Source: Luscinia megarhynchos (lineage: Eukaryota > Chordata > Aves > Passeriformes > Turdidae). Taken from it: a stretch of 64,000 nucleotides of DNA. The stretch lies in NCBI GenBank assembly GCA_034336665.1, contig CM067568.1, forward strand, positions 12,500,483-12,564,482. Reading direction: 5' to 3'. The position numbers and the translations under genes are program-made. The notes beneath the pieces were generated by a model. That model worked only from the letters and a program-made list of their open reading frames with translations. It was not told where the DNA came from and ran no database searches. Below, in pieces: positions 25,343 to 39,600 of this stretch. The stretch's first letter is position 1, and every line of letters starts with the position of its first letter.

Positions 25343-28276
25343 CTGTCGGGAGAACAATGCGTGCAGGTTCAGACAATGAGCAGAGAATAGCAGCAGACAA
25401 GTGCAAACAAGGCCCTAGGATTGCCTGTGCTCCACAGCACTCCTCTAAGCCCAAACATCTGCAAAAACAAAAGGCTTCGCTGGGCACGGACTTGCCATGC
25501 TCCCTTGGAACTTTTTTTTTTTTTTGTTAGCAGATAGCTGGTAGGCAAACTGGCAAAACATAAATATGATACTCGTGATTTTCATTTTCAAAAGCTCATG
25601 TTCAAATCAAGCATGGAAGCCTGGGCACAAAATGGGTCTTACAACCACAGACATGCAGATAAGGTACCCCAGGAAACCCCAGTGGCTCCCAGAGGAAAAA
25701 AATAGATTTCATTTTGTGTTTCTTTAAAAAAATAGATCTGTTATAGCCCAAGAAATATCAGTCCTGCTTATTGCAGGGTAATTTCTTTTCAGTGTCAAGT
25801 GGCTCCTGAGGCAGGTAGTCAGATGGCTCAACACAGGTTGAGGTTTCTTGTTTTGCTTTGGGGTTCTCTGTCTTGGGACAATTCCTTTAAGGTAGATATA
25901 GAGAAAAACAAAATTAAATCACCTTGTAATACAGCTTGAAATACAATTTTAATTTTCTCTTAGATGTGGGGACCTACTGAAGGTGACAGATTAGACAGGG
26001 GCTCAGTTACATGAAGATTCAAATACCAAAATTTCCAGATTAGTTTTTGCAACATGATGACTTATAGCATATCTGTGGGTGCTCCCATAGATGTGCATCA
26101 CACAGTGCAATTGGGACCCTTAGTCAATGTAAGGAAGGAAAGAAGGCTGAAATAGCTTAGCAGTGTAATCTGTAATATAAAAATGAATACAGTGATGGAT
26201 AAGGAACTGAGATTTAATGGAATATCACTTTGGCTCCAGCTACTTATTTAAAATCAGTGTTATATGTTGTCTGTGAGCTACATTTTAACAGGCTGTGCGG
26301 TTTTTAGATAATTTTACAATAATCAGTCTATTTTACACAAACTCTTCCATGCTGAAAGTAGAATGCAGCAATAAAAGAAAATACAGAAATTCAGCATAAT
26401 ATAATCAGGACATTCCAAGAGCTAGATGATTTTCTTTTTGTCAACCCCCTCAAGTAAATAATAATAACTGAAGTCTTTGCAGTCACCAGATTCCTCGGAA
26501 CTCTTTCTTTTTACCATTTGAAGTTCTACTGTATCCAGTTAAAATGTTCAGTTGTTTCACTTTTTTAAAAAATTCTACATGTCTAATCCACAAGGTCTCT
26601 TTGCATCATATCCATAATACCTCATCAGGCCATTGAGCACAGTATGTGCTTGTACACAGTCCAGTAACAATTGGATTCTGATTGCATATGGAGCTCTGCT
26701 ACAATGCATTCACTAACACTATATTGTACTGGTGTCCTATGGAGTAATGTTCAAAATATCTCCTCTTATTTTCCCCATTCCATGAGGTTGATTTTAGTGT
26801 GCAACAATGTTGGGGTTCTTTTTCTTTAAAAAACAAAACCAGCACAAAAGACTGCTAGATTATTTTCTTAAAGTACTTAAGCTGTCTCTTTATGGTTAAA
26901 TAATTCCACTCATTTCTTTGATATCTATATGAAATTATCTGAATAAATAAGATCCTAATCTAAGTTAAATAATGTTTCTTTCAGAAATATCTTACAAGGT
27001 TTTTTTTTTTAAAAAACTCACAAAAATGTTGAATTAATGATGCTTTAAATGGGGGGGGAAATAACCATCTGACTTATCAGCATGGACTGCCTTGCAGAAC
27101 ATTTTGGAGGCATTCTTTCTTTAAATATCATGAATAATTCATCCCTGTTCCACACAGCAATCTCTTCTTTCTCCCTCCCCCTCCGCATACACTTTTTAAG
27201 TTCAATACCAGTTGCTTTATTTGTACTAAAACATTTTCCATGTCAAACATATTTTAAAAAAAACCAAACTCTAAAAGAATTCCCTGCGGCACTCCTTTTT
27301 CACAGCTGTCATGCTCCTATGGTTTGAAATAGCCAGATATTTTATACCCACATGCGCACACGCACACACACAGAGTTTTTGGCTTCACAGTTAATTTAAT
27401 AGTATCTTCACCACACCCTGTAGTGCTCTCTTGCTCACCTGCTGGCTACAGTGCTCTCTTTTGTTGCAGGAAGAAGAAGAATCATAGAGTTAGGCCATTT
27501 ATCTGTTATTAAAACCCAATATTGTCCCTTTTTGCCCTCATTTTAATGTGTTAAATTATGGCTAAGTCCTGGTATGTCAGCAGCATCTTTGTGCTGAGAA
27601 GAAAAATTAATACTCCTCCAGCTCTGGAGTACTTTGTTGACACCGAGGAGTAAAAGCAGAGCAAAGGTACTTCTTTCTCCCTTGAGCAAACTGAGCATGC
27701 AAGGAATGCTCTGGCTTTAATTTTTAATTACAGAGGTACATATTCCCCCCTCTCATTTTCTTAGTGCAAGGATGGATCAAGCAGCTCCTCCTTAGCCGCC
27801 TTGGTGAGAAATCAGTCAATGTATTGTAGCAATTTTTTTCAAATTTGCTCCTCAATTTGGAATGCTTGCGTGAGGATCCATTCTTTTAAATTTGTACAAA
27901 AGGCAGGAGAACATGTTCAAACAGGTCTGCCTTAGGTACTGGTGTGTGCTGGCCTTTGATAACCAGGAGTGAGAAGAATGCTGGAAGAAGAAAATCTGTC
28001 ATGTTTTGCAAACTGATCTTTTCAATCTCCTTGCTGTGCTGATTGTCTATTTACATTTGGCTGCTGTTGTTTATATATAAATTGGTGTTTACAAGCCATG
28101 GAAAATTATGCCAGACTTCTGTTTCGTTTGTCAGGTTGAGCAACATTTCCAAATGAATAAAAGCAGCGAGCAATTGTGCTGTGTTATTCTACACAGAAAT
28201 AATGTAAATGTTTCTTTTTGTCTTGGATGAAGAGATGAAGCTTAGCAGACTTTATTTACAGAATGTATAGACTTAC

Positions 28277-28879
28277 CTTCCAGACCAAGGCTTTGTAAGT
28301 TGTGAGGAAAGAACAATGTCTGGTTTTTGTGAGACCCAGAGTAGGGGGAAGATGTTGCTTTTATTACCCATATGTCCTAAAACACAATTATAAAACATAA
28401 GCTGGCTCTCCTCATCTGAGTTACAAAGCTTTTGGCTTGATGATGCTTCTCCCATTTTGGGATTGTAACTTGAAATCTGTCTCTTCACACTCACAAAATG
28501 AGAGGAAACGGAGCTGGAAGAGCTGTGAGAGATCAGCAGTCCCAGGGCCCTATCCTCCCATCCTTCCAGAACACAGTGAGCAGGCTGAGCAAAGCACACC
28601 TCAGGTGCTCTCGGGATGGTGCAGGGATAGAGATGGGCACTCCCACCGTATTCCCACTCAGGGCATGAGTTTTGCTTGTCCAGAGCCATCAGGGTTGAGG
28701 AAGATGCTAACGGAGGTAACTGACTAAGGGAACACTGTGCATCTCCCCTGTCCGAGGGCACTGCCCCAGTTATGCCTTCGTCCCATATAGTGTATGCTGC
28801 AGCTCTGCCTTATTGCCATTCTCACGTTGCAGCAAAATCAGTTTCCCCCACAATTTTCTCTCTGCAGGTAACTACTTAC
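28277..28879 (-). other. SOX6: Possible alternative/cryptic SOX6 exon region
   Basis: Bounded by the strong acceptor at 28880 and a strong donor GGAAG|GTAAGTC whose exon side ends at 28277. A second, nearer donor-like sequence, CAAC|GTGAGA, lies about 50 nt after the acceptor. The SOX6 frame is closed at once by TAG after the acceptor, so inclusion would truncate the protein. A separate ATG frame of 162 codons (28761 to 28273, minus strand) runs to a TAA that overlaps the donor; its product resembles no known family. Splicing is not demonstrated. Confidence 0.25.
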
Positions 28880-28882
28880 CTG
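28865..28882 (-). promoter_or_regulatory. SOX6: Candidate recursive (zero-length) splice site in SOX6 intron
   Basis: The minus strand reads TATTCTTTTTTCAG|GTAAGTAG with the junction between 28880 and 28879. A full acceptor (pyrimidine tract plus CAG) abuts a perfect donor (GTAAGT). Such AG|GT sites let a long intron be removed in steps. Exon A ends in phase 1, so keeping sequence after this site would read GGT AAG TAG, an immediate stop, as expected for a site that must be re-spliced. The site would divide the 8.1 kb intron into about 4.5 and 3.5 kb. The same 18 bases are an inverted repeat (CAGGTAA-CTAC-TTACCTG), so the plus strand also shows TTTTCTCTCTGCAG|GTAACT. Paired CAGGTA boxes are alternatively ZEB-type repressor sites. 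Confidence 0.45.
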
Positions 28883-31800
28883 AAAAAAGAATACTTAGAT
28901 ATGGAAAATCTAAACCACCTTAGAGCTTTAGGAAGAACTTCTGAAAAGACCTGTTCCAAATGGAAATTGCAATGTCGAATAACAGAGAAATCCAGCACAT
29001 CTAAGATTATGTGAGTGATGTGGACTAGCTACAGTAATCAAGGAGTTTAATTAGTTTGATGACAGATATTTCACAGGATTAGAATGTTCTGAAGTCCATC
29101 CTGATGACAATAAGCCCGACAGTTTTGTTTGTCATGCCTTCCCTAACAATATTACTTTTTCTGATTTGCCCCAGTGCAACTAGAAACAGAATCAGGCCAA
29201 AATGTTGACTCTGTTTTTGTCACCAGCCTAGGAAAACAGTTTCCATTTTCACATTGCATTGCAGTGTAGCAAAATCTCTTGTAAATTATTTTTGTGCATA
29301 AAGCTGAATGACCTAGGTAGGTAGATAGGGGCTGTTTCTTAGTCACTCTAATCATGGGCTTTATATCATTCTTGCATGAAATATGAAAAAAGGCTTTGAA
29401 AATACACTGCAGCATATCATTCAACAAACCTGTCTAAATTGAGTTTTACTCTACTCCATGTCTTTATTTTCAATAATCTTTTTCAGAGATACTTTCCAGA
29501 TGAGGTAAAGAAATGGGGCAATACAAAATATTTGCAGGACATTTTCAAGCCAAAGTGATCGTACATTTCAAAGTCTCATGGACTGCCAATATGCAACTGG
29601 CATGGACATCAGCCCTCCCACTCTCTGCTTAGAGCAAACCATAGCTCTGTTTGAGATTTGCACAACTTATGGTCTGGCTCCTACCTAGCATTGCTTTATA
29701 TCTTTACTCCATCATCATCCTGCTTCCCTGTTCAGCCACAAAACTTGATTGGAGTAATACTTCAGTCACTGAAAGATGGAGGAGGGACCTGTCCTTCCTC
29801 ATCCTTATCTTCCTCATCCTACTCACTGTCTTGTCCTCCTGACCCAGGGCACTAATGGGGACACACTAATCACATTCAAGGATACTCCAGCCCACTAAGT
29901 TTTTCTGGATGCGTGTGTTTAGTTAAATGAAGGGGAAATTGCAGTGGGAGAGGAGGTATAATGGTACCCACGTTGCCCACCAGTTCCAAGCTGCAAGTGT
30001 GGTGGTCACAGTCAGAAAGCCAGCACAGTTGCTTTGCTCTCCTCGGAATGCAAAATAATTCTATTAACTGCCTAGCATCTCTGGGCAAGTATTAGCTTCC
30101 TAACAGCTGCCACTCTCAGCTTCCCACTGGAATAAGTGGCAGCCCCCACAACCAGGTACTCTACCAGGCTCGTCAAATGCCTGCAGGTCAATAGTCACAA
30201 CAGTCATTTGAGATGCACAGCGCCCTAAAGTTTTAATTAATCCGGTATACAGTATAAATACTGAAATATGTATAAAAAATTAATTAGGTGGTCTATGCAG
30301 CTCTGATTTCTCAATTAGTACTTACCATGCCGGAAAATTATATTACATGACTTTGAGATACATAAGGAAGCATGGGACTTTGGGGATTTTTTTTTTTCTA
30401 ATGCAATTATTACTTGTCATCAGCACTTGCTAACTTTGGCCTGTTTCACCTCCTAGAGCTCCAAAATACTGGGGGGGAGGGTTACAGCCATTTCAATATT
30501 ATAAATTCTACCAGGCAGAAGGAAAGTTTCTCCTGTCAGGCGTTATCATAGCTGTATTTCAGCAAGTCCTTAAGTTTTCTGCTAACAATCATTTGCTGAG
30601 CTCAGAAGTTCATTACCAGCAAGACTTGTACTGGAAGGACCTCAGAACATAATAAAAATTCTCCTCTCTTCTGCAGAACCTTCAGCTGAGTTTACAAACT
30701 ACTCTATTTTGTTAAAGAGTACCATTTTATTCCTCCAAGGCCTGGTGTTTGTGTGCAAAGCTGCAACAGTACTCAGTAACTGCTACCTTGGCATTGAACT
30801 AAACAGCCATGAAATTGGTTCCCAATTTAGCCCGGGAAGATATTTCTGCATGGACACGAACACAATTATACCCCTGCTTGTACACAAAGGCAGGACTTCT
30901 CATCTTGGCTGTCCTGTCACACTACCACTGATGCACTTCTCCCACTTTGGAGCCAGCCTATACCGACCTGTTTTTGCAGGCAAAGAAAATTAAGTGACTG
31001 TGCACACATTATTCAACATTCCCTAAATGACACAGTCAGTTTCTAAATTACTTATTCCCCACTGCTCCTATTATTGAAATGTCTTTCTGTTATTTTCTGT
31101 TATTTTCTGAATATCAGGTAAAACTGACAGGGTCAAAACTCGATCTTGCCAACGTCAAAATGCAGTAAAATGAGATAGAAGTGAAACATGCAACCTACAA
31201 GAAAATGGTAAGTGTCTGAAGGGTTAATCCATCTCCTGTTCTCCCTCAGAGGTATGAGCAAGTCTAAACTGACAGTTCTGCAGGTGAAAGTTTCATTTCT
31301 CACAAAAGTAGAAGAGTACAGGTAGTAGCAGTCAAGTTCATAAATATTCCTCAGAAATGACTTTGAAGAACCCTCTCTATGAAAGAGTATAGCTTAATCT
31401 CCAGTTTCATTAATTCCTTAACTACTGTGCCGAGAGTGCCAAAAATAGGAATTAATCAATACCAAGTGTAGTTGCAGCATTTTTTTATTATGATGTGTCT
31501 CTTACAAAAGCTACTGACCTGCCCAGCTACCTTTGCCACACCTACATGCAGTAGAACTTATTAGGTATATTAAAGATATAAATATTATAACTTCTTTAAA
31601 GCCACTGGTTATAATCAGATCATTGTGACTCCTGGTCTTTTACTAGCACCATATGGAATTAAACCACTAGCACCAGCAAACAGCTTCACTGTGCTCCAAG
31701 ATATCTAGGCTTAGACTTCCTCCTCCATTTCATTGTTCTAAATTTTGTTAAACATCTCTCTTCCTGCATTCTGGCAAGTAAGAAAATGCCCTAAAGCTGC

Positions 31801-33390
31801 ATCACCTCCTGTTAGGAGGCCAATAGGATCAAGTTAGATACGTACTAGTTACTATGAGGAACACTGTAGAGTAAGTCCAGAAAATTGGTCATGTTCAGGA
31901 AAATGTGTTGGTAACTCTTCTTCCTAAGTCGTTTTTGTACCAAGAAGTTTACAGAGCCAAAATTAACACAACATGATTGAACATAACGCCTCTCAGGGGG
32001 CAGCACAACCATCAGCTTAGTCACTAGCAGTCACTACTCAGAAAGCATCTCAGATTAAAATAGGAAAACCAAGGAAAGCATGTGCTTTCTCTTGTCTGTG
32101 AGAAGTAAGATTTAACCAGGGCGTTGTAGGCAATTCCCACAATTGGCAACCCTTTGTCTTTGGTCCCTAACTGCTGTGAGGTGTGAACAACCCTCATCCT
32201 GTACCATCCTGAGCCATCTGCCTTTCAGAACCCCAGTAACTGGTTGCAGCACACAGTGAACCAGTTTGTCAAATCAGAAATGAACTTAGGGATTTCAAAA
32301 CCTGAAAAAAAGACAACTAGACAAAGAATCTGTGTTTGGAGAGGAAAGTCTCTGGACTAAAGAGACAGAAGGGAGTGGGACAAACGGAAATACTTGCTGA
32401 AATCCTGCTTGGCCCCACTTCATCTAATATTAAGTAAACTTGCTAGAAAAGATTCTAGGTTCAACCTGGCTTTTAATTAGCATGCTGTTTACATCATCTA
32501 TTATGAGGCTTTACTTTGGATTTGACCTCGTTCCTCAGTCAACAGCAAAAGCACCACTAACATCAGTGGGAAAAGGATCAATGCTTTACTTTGTGTGTTT
32601 CATATTTAATGAATTAAAAAATAAACTGTTATTTATGTCTTGTAGTTATTAGTTATCAGGTTAATATGCTAAAGGCAGCTTGACAGAGAATACTATTAAT
32701 GAGCAAAATAAGGTTGCTGCTTCTGGACTGAGGTCACTTACAAAGAATGTACAAATGAAAATAAGGTTGACTTTTATTTACTTAAATATCTTCCTACATT
32801 GAATTCCTTTGGCAAAGTGTCTTTAAACATTTAAAGCCCTGTTTACAAGGAGTCTCTGAAAGTAGCTTCAAACCATTATATCCCTAATTGAATTCCCCAG
32901 GAGTCCTGTAAACTCAGAGGAAAAAAAGAAAGAAATCATAACATTTGCTAAATCATCTCAAAACATATTTCACTGCAAGGTTATGTGACCTGTTAGGAGT
33001 CTGAATAATGACTGGAATTGAACTACTGAAACCTTGTATTAACCAGACTGAAATCAAACAAAAGAGTAAGAATTTTGCCACAAAACACAAATACACTGAA
33101 GATAACAGAACTAATTAAAGTCGTGTAGCTTTTGTATAGGGCAGACCAGATGCAAATTGCTAGTGGGCAAGTGGGCCACTATATTTAAAGCCAATGACTT
33201 TGTAGAAATTAGGCTTAAAAAAATAATGATGCTCCATAACCAATAGTTCATCCACCTCCTCCAATCCAGAAGTATTTTTTTCTGGTGGAGTTGCAAAAGT
33301 TCCAACCAGCTATGCCTGTTGTGTATCATCTATATGAGACAGCTCTCACAAGAAGCTACCCTGAATGCCTTAAAACGTGCAATAGCCTCA

Positions 33391-33531
<141 letters not shown>

Positions 33532-36517
33532 CTAAACAGAAGAGAGCCTCTGATCAGAAATAGCACAAATTTGTCTTGACAGGTATTTCTCCAGCACTGA
33601 TAGTGTTCTTGCGTTCACACAGTCCCACAGAACCTTCACCTTAATGCAATCCCTGCCAACTTCACATTATCACATCAAAGCCCTCACAAACATTGTTTTC
33701 CCTCAGTGGCAAAGGTGGAACAGTCTTGGGGAACTGCACATTTTCCTGCGTGTCTTCCTGGTTCTCTATTACTTTTTTTTTTTTTTTAATTAGTATTCCC
33801 TGTCCTGACACAAGCTAAAATGGTACAAAACATACCAAAGGTTTTTTTATTAAAAGTAGTGTAGTATGTATTTCTATTAATTTTCTCATCTTTGGTCACA
33901 AACAGCACAGTGACGAGCATTTAGAAGCAACCTAACACTGCAGTTCCTACTTTGATGGTCAGATTTTAGTAACCTTAGGGAAATTTTAATTCTGAGATTT
34001 TACAACATGGTATTGTTCACATAAATACCAACAACTCAGATACATTACTTCAAAATCTCACCAGAGTACTGAAGAGCCTTCTAGTCAACATCACAACTCA
34101 TCAGATTTAAGGCTCCAACATCTTGGCTCCTAAACAAACTAACACACTCTGCCACACACACCTCAATACAAGAAATAAATTGCTTGTCTGTCTAAGCAGT
34201 TTTATACGTTTATGCTCCATCATGTAGCTTGGTAAGTATGGAGCTGCATTCAGAGACCATTTGAGAACAAAACCTACTATATCAAATTTAATTTGACCGT
34301 AATAAATGTATCGAAAAACCACAAACATGCACAAGGAAAAAATTCTTCTCCTTATACCAGCATTTGTATTCAACATACAGAGAATTATGTGATAGGATGG
34401 TGCCTGTTACATCCACGTGGTAATTTCCTAGTTCCTTAATTTACAGTACCTGTGTTTCAGAGACAGTGGCTAGGATCTCAAAGAGTTTTTATCCATCATT
34501 CCTTAACCCTAGACATACCCAAGGGTTTGACTGTGATTATTCTGATTAGCAGTTAAGCAAACATATAATGCCTTATATATCAAAGCTGGTAAATATAGGA
34601 AAAATTGGGGGTTTAGGCAGAAACAAAAAAAACAACAAGTCCCTCATTTTGCCATAAATCAGTGGAATTAAACACTATTAAAAACTTAAAGTACACTCCA
34701 AGCAATTTTTTGCATTTAATTCCTAAAAAACTTTTTTGGTCAAATCCCATATGTTGACCTATGACATTGTTTAAATAGTACCAAATTTTCTTGTCATATC
34801 TCCATTACTTTCACAACCACTGATGCAGTACAGAAATGCTACTGTGTGTCTCTATGAGGATTAATTTACCAACAACTCTTCTCTTGGGAAAGCCCTAAGA
34901 TGGAGGTTAATAAAGGTCAAGCAAAAAATAAACACTTTACAGTATTTTTTGAATCCATTCCTCAGGAAAATCAACTTATAATAAAAAGGTCTTTGTGCAA
35001 TTACTGCTATGGCACTGGGGCGTGAAAGAAACTCGCTTTAAGCAGCTATTTCTCTCATTTTAGCTGAGGTAAGCCTGGCTGTGTGTTTTAGGTTATGCAT
35101 TAGACTTGGTCAGATTGGAGTTGATCCCCATGTGCCCAGAACAGAAATTCAGCTCTGATAAAATGTTGCTGGTTTTGCTGTGTGGTGTTTCTATACATTG
35201 GCTCTACAGGAGCACAGCAAAGGAAAACCACAGGCTTTGTCTGATAGGAGCAACTGCACTGGAAGAAATTCAGTGCAATACAACTTGCAAAAATTTGCAG
35301 TAGCTCCTAACATCTAATCAAAATCATAAGAAATATCCCCCACATAAAGTATTTACATGGGGCTGCAAAGGTACAAGACTCCAATACAATCTCTCAAGAC
35401 ACAGAAGAAATCAGAGTGCTGTGGTTTAAGTGAAGGTACAAACATACCCACAACAATATTTAACTCAATTGTGTCATAAAGATAATTCAAAACATATCAA
35501 AACCAAATCCTACAATGTATTCTGTAGATTTTGATCTACTCAGCTGTATAAATTTTGTTTAAACTCTCAAATAAAAGCATTTCAGTAAGTGTGGAGAATT
35601 ACCATTTCTGGTTATCTGCTATTCTTCCTAGTCTGAATTCAGGAGCAGGTCTTCAGTCTATATAAATCAGCCTAACTTTGACTAAAGGTTACATTTAGGC
35701 TGTAAGTTTGGATTTACAATTAAGAGACTCATACAGACTGAAAAAAGCTCCTCCTCAAAGGCCACCATTCCCTCCCACGGGTCTTCCCTCTGGCACATAT
35801 GAAATACTATTCCTATGTAAGTGTTGGTTTCACACAGAATTATTATATACATAGGTGTCCATTTTCAGCACAGGTCAACTGAAAAGCACAAATAAGTACT
35901 AAAAGGGAAGAGAATGCAAAAGCATCACTGATCACAGAATTATTAAATATATAAAATGAATGCAAAAAAATCCAGTTAACTCCTTAGTTTTTGACAGTTT
36001 CTATCCCTGAGAGTTTTATTATTATGAAGATGATGGGTTTGATTTTACTGAGAGGGGAGAAATTGGGAGGAGGGGTTGATTGGTGTGCTTCATAAAATCG
36101 GCTACATGCCCAGAAATTTTAATTGCTGAGATGTTCCTCAGGTCTTTCTGAAAACCAAGACGGGAGCAGATGCCCAAGAAACACTCTGACTCTGTCTCTT
36201 CCCATTCGTAAAAATAGCGCATTGTTGGATCGGCACTTTCCCCTTTTGTCTCCTCTGTGCTGAGTCGTTGATGATGCCATTTTTTGCCATCTGCCCCAGA
36301 GCTTCATTAAAGATACATGAATGGACTAACTGGGCTGCTATCTTGTGAGGAACAGGTGCTATTGTTTGTCCCCAAAGACTTGCACTAAAGATCTCACTCA
36401 GAATACTTGAGAAAGAGCATCTGCAGCAGTCAGTCAGAGAGTAACTTGGCAGAGCCCATGCTATGGGCTAATATGCAAACAGAGACACTCAGGGGGACTC
36501 ATTTTCTCTTTCATGAA

Positions 36518-36600
36518 GTTTTTTTTTTTCTTTTTGAGGGTGTTTTTTGAGTGTTTTTTTGGGTTTGGTCGTTTTTTGGTTTTGGTTTTTTTTTTTTGAT
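36518..36600. repeat. T/G-rich low-complexity tract
   Basis: Runs of T interrupted by GAGGG, GAG, GGG and GG. It is complementary in texture to the A/C-rich tracts near 2031 and 10437 but lies in the opposite orientation. Confidence 0.75.
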
Positions 36601-39600
36601 GGGTAGTAAATGTCTGATTTTGAACAATTCTGCCAATCTGTATTTTTAACTGAATATACAAGCCCTGGAGGAAACTGAATATATTCTCTCCAAAATTCAG
36701 TTCTGCTACCTCAAGTACATGCAACTCTTACATAAAGCTATCTCATGAAATTAATCTTTGTTTCTATGCAAGTAGCTCAGGTTTAACTGTGTTAAACACA
36801 AAAAATCTGCCAAGATTGGGGAATACTTTAAAGGTAGTGTACCATTCCTTTAATATCCCATCACAACTCTGACGGCCCTTGGGAACTGATTACAGCACTT
36901 CCTTGCCTGAGATCTAAGTCAGGAAGCAACTTTAGAGCAAATCAGCCCTGATTAGTTCAAGAAACAACTTCCAATTTGATTCTCCCTGAAATAATAAAAG
37001 CTGGTGGCCTGCTTGATAAGCTGGGCAAATCTGCAGTGCTTTGTCTCACAGTTCTGGGAGTGATAATCTCAGAAGTTGGCTGAACAATCCTCCTTGTTAA
37101 AAAGTCACTAAAAGTCGGTGTTTTACATAGAAAATGTAACCCAGAGTGATATGTTATACAAAAATAATGCTTTGAATTAAAATGATCTGCCTCTCTTGGA
37201 TAAGGAGCACAGCACATTTAGCGAGATTGAAGAGGAGGAAGAGTTTTATCTTTAAAAACCAAAGCTGGCTCTACAACAACTAACATTGCAAGCAGAGAAG
37301 TAAAGGCATTCAGAGAGAAGGGTGGCAGCACTGCAAGCAAAGACGCAGCTCACACATTTCTGCTTAGCTGAGAGGATCACAGGTTCCAAGAGCAGAAGTA
37401 ATCCCACCCTGCAATGGCAGATGAATTTCTCTTCCTTTAGAAGATCAAACTTTGCAAGTCACCTCTCTGCACAATCTACTTCAGTAAACAGCAAAAGTGC
37501 CGTCTTTTTGCAAGAGAGCAAGCACAATCTTTCTAATATTTTATCCCTTCTTTAAAGCTTTTTTTTCTTTTTCATTACATCCAGCACTAGTATAAAACAG
37601 TGTGAATGGTTAAATATGCTCTAATGGCCTACAATAATCTAGAATTGTTATTTAAAATCATTGCCACCCTCTTCTTCAACCAATTAGATTGTTCTCAAAC
37701 TGTGGAAATCTTGAGAAGTGTTCTGAATTTAACAGACTACTCCAACACAAGTTAGCTGAGAAACCAATCTTTGAATACTGAATTGACCTTTTTTCTTTCA
37801 TCCCAGTTTAGAATGAATAGAACCTTTTGTTCGTGTGCTGTTGCAGCCACTGTGAGAACCTAAGTTGTCCACAGGGAGGTTTAGACTTTTCATTTAGATA
37901 AATTAAAATTAAGTTTAAATTTTAATTTCTACCTAAGATTTCTTAACTTCTTCAGTAATTGGTACACTCAGACTACAACTTTAACCTGAGCCCTCACTAA
38001 GCTTTGAATTTCTATAGTAAATACATTGGAAATTTTCTAATCTCTCATTTAGAAACTACAGTGTAATAGATTTCCAGCTAATAGCAATATATCAAGTCAG
38101 GATTTGCATTTTCAGACTGCTCAAAATATGTTTATAAGATAGAACGTAGTGGTCATAACTGGTAGCTCAACAGGTTATATTTTAGGTTGATTCATTTTTT
38201 AAAAAGTCTTAATGACATTGAAAGAAGTGTTTGTGCTCCCAGAACTATTAGTGCAAGATTTTAAATATCCTGTATATGATAAGTATTTACCTCAGCTGCA
38301 TTTAAAATAGTCTCTATGCAATATGTGGCACTGGTATTTTTATATCACTGCTAGATTTTTTTTTTTTTTTTCAATAACTAGTGTTGGGCTTGGTTGTTTT
38401 ATGTAAGAGAAGAAATATTAGAAATTTTGATAATTTAAGTTTGACTAAGCCGTTTTGGAGGATGCTGCAAGGACACAAACATGTTTCATAAAGAAGTAGG
38501 GACTTCTTTTATGAAAACTTAATCTGTGAAAGTCAGAGGGACTGTGTAAATGTTAAAAGCAGCTACATGCTAAGATTTCTGCAGGTTCGGGCTTAAATCT
38601 CCTCCCCAGCTCTGCCAGTATCGTAATGAACTCATGCCACTCTGGAGTCCTTTCATGGTCCCAGAAATTGTCTATTTAGGAAAACTGCAGAGGAATTGTA
38701 TGATAATTTTTTTTTTAAGTATCTTTGGTTACAGCTGAATGGTGTGGCTGTTTTATTTGTGCTGTTCTGGTGAAGCAGAGTGACCTCAAGGCCGGGTTAG
38801 CTGTCCAGTTCAGTTGTGAAGGACATGGCTACTTGATGTGCAAGTGTGGCTGAGCCTTTTGCTCTGGGCTCAGAGCTGTGACTGATAAACTCCCCAGGCT
38901 TTGGCTTAGTGGCCATCAATGCCCAACATCCCCTGATGTAAAGGTGATATGTGAGGGTGGACCCAAACACTTCAGTGAGAAATCCCCTCTAGAGAATAAT
39001 CCCAGGAAAGCACCTGTGGCTCAGCACAAAGAGGAAAAGTAGCTGGAGAAAGATGGGCTCCAGAACACCCAAAGTGATCCCCCAGCCACTGTGTCATAGC
39101 TAGGACACTGAAAATCATGTCAATACAGCTCCCACATCAAAAATTACTCAGGGACTTCTTTCTGCTCCTGCTAGCAATGCAGAACCGCTGGAGATCTATC
39201 AGTATGGGGAGGTATATTATGTTCTAATTTATCTGCCATCTAATTATCTACAGTCTAATTGAAAAATGTTTCCTCTCAGTGGAAGTACATGAGCCACAAA
39301 GAAAATGTCTGCCAATGGGATCCCAGGGGAAGTGTTGGCAAATAAACTGTAAAAAAGATACCATAGACTTGCAAAGTGAGAACATTTCAGACTGGAAATA
39401 CTATGGAAAAATATGTAGCCCACTATTGAATTTGTAAAGGGATTGTAACTGCTATTTTCTTTCTTTTCCCCTATCATTTTTTTCCATTTGTCCAATGCAT
39501 CAGCGTGATTTGGAGATTTAAGTCTACTGCAGTGGCCACAACATTAATGTGAAAATTGCAACCATGATCATACAGAAAAAAAGAGCAACCTTATTTTTTA

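Noticed and set aside
27476..27505. AAGAATCATAGAGTT resembling the start of a reversed CR1 3' end
   Set aside because: Similarity stops after about 13 bases; no downstream CR1 landmarks follow.
36010..36310. Non-repetitive stretch with AAAATAGCGCATTGTTGGATC, resembling conserved regulatory sequence
   Set aside because: Only texture supports it; weaker than the three blocks that were listed.
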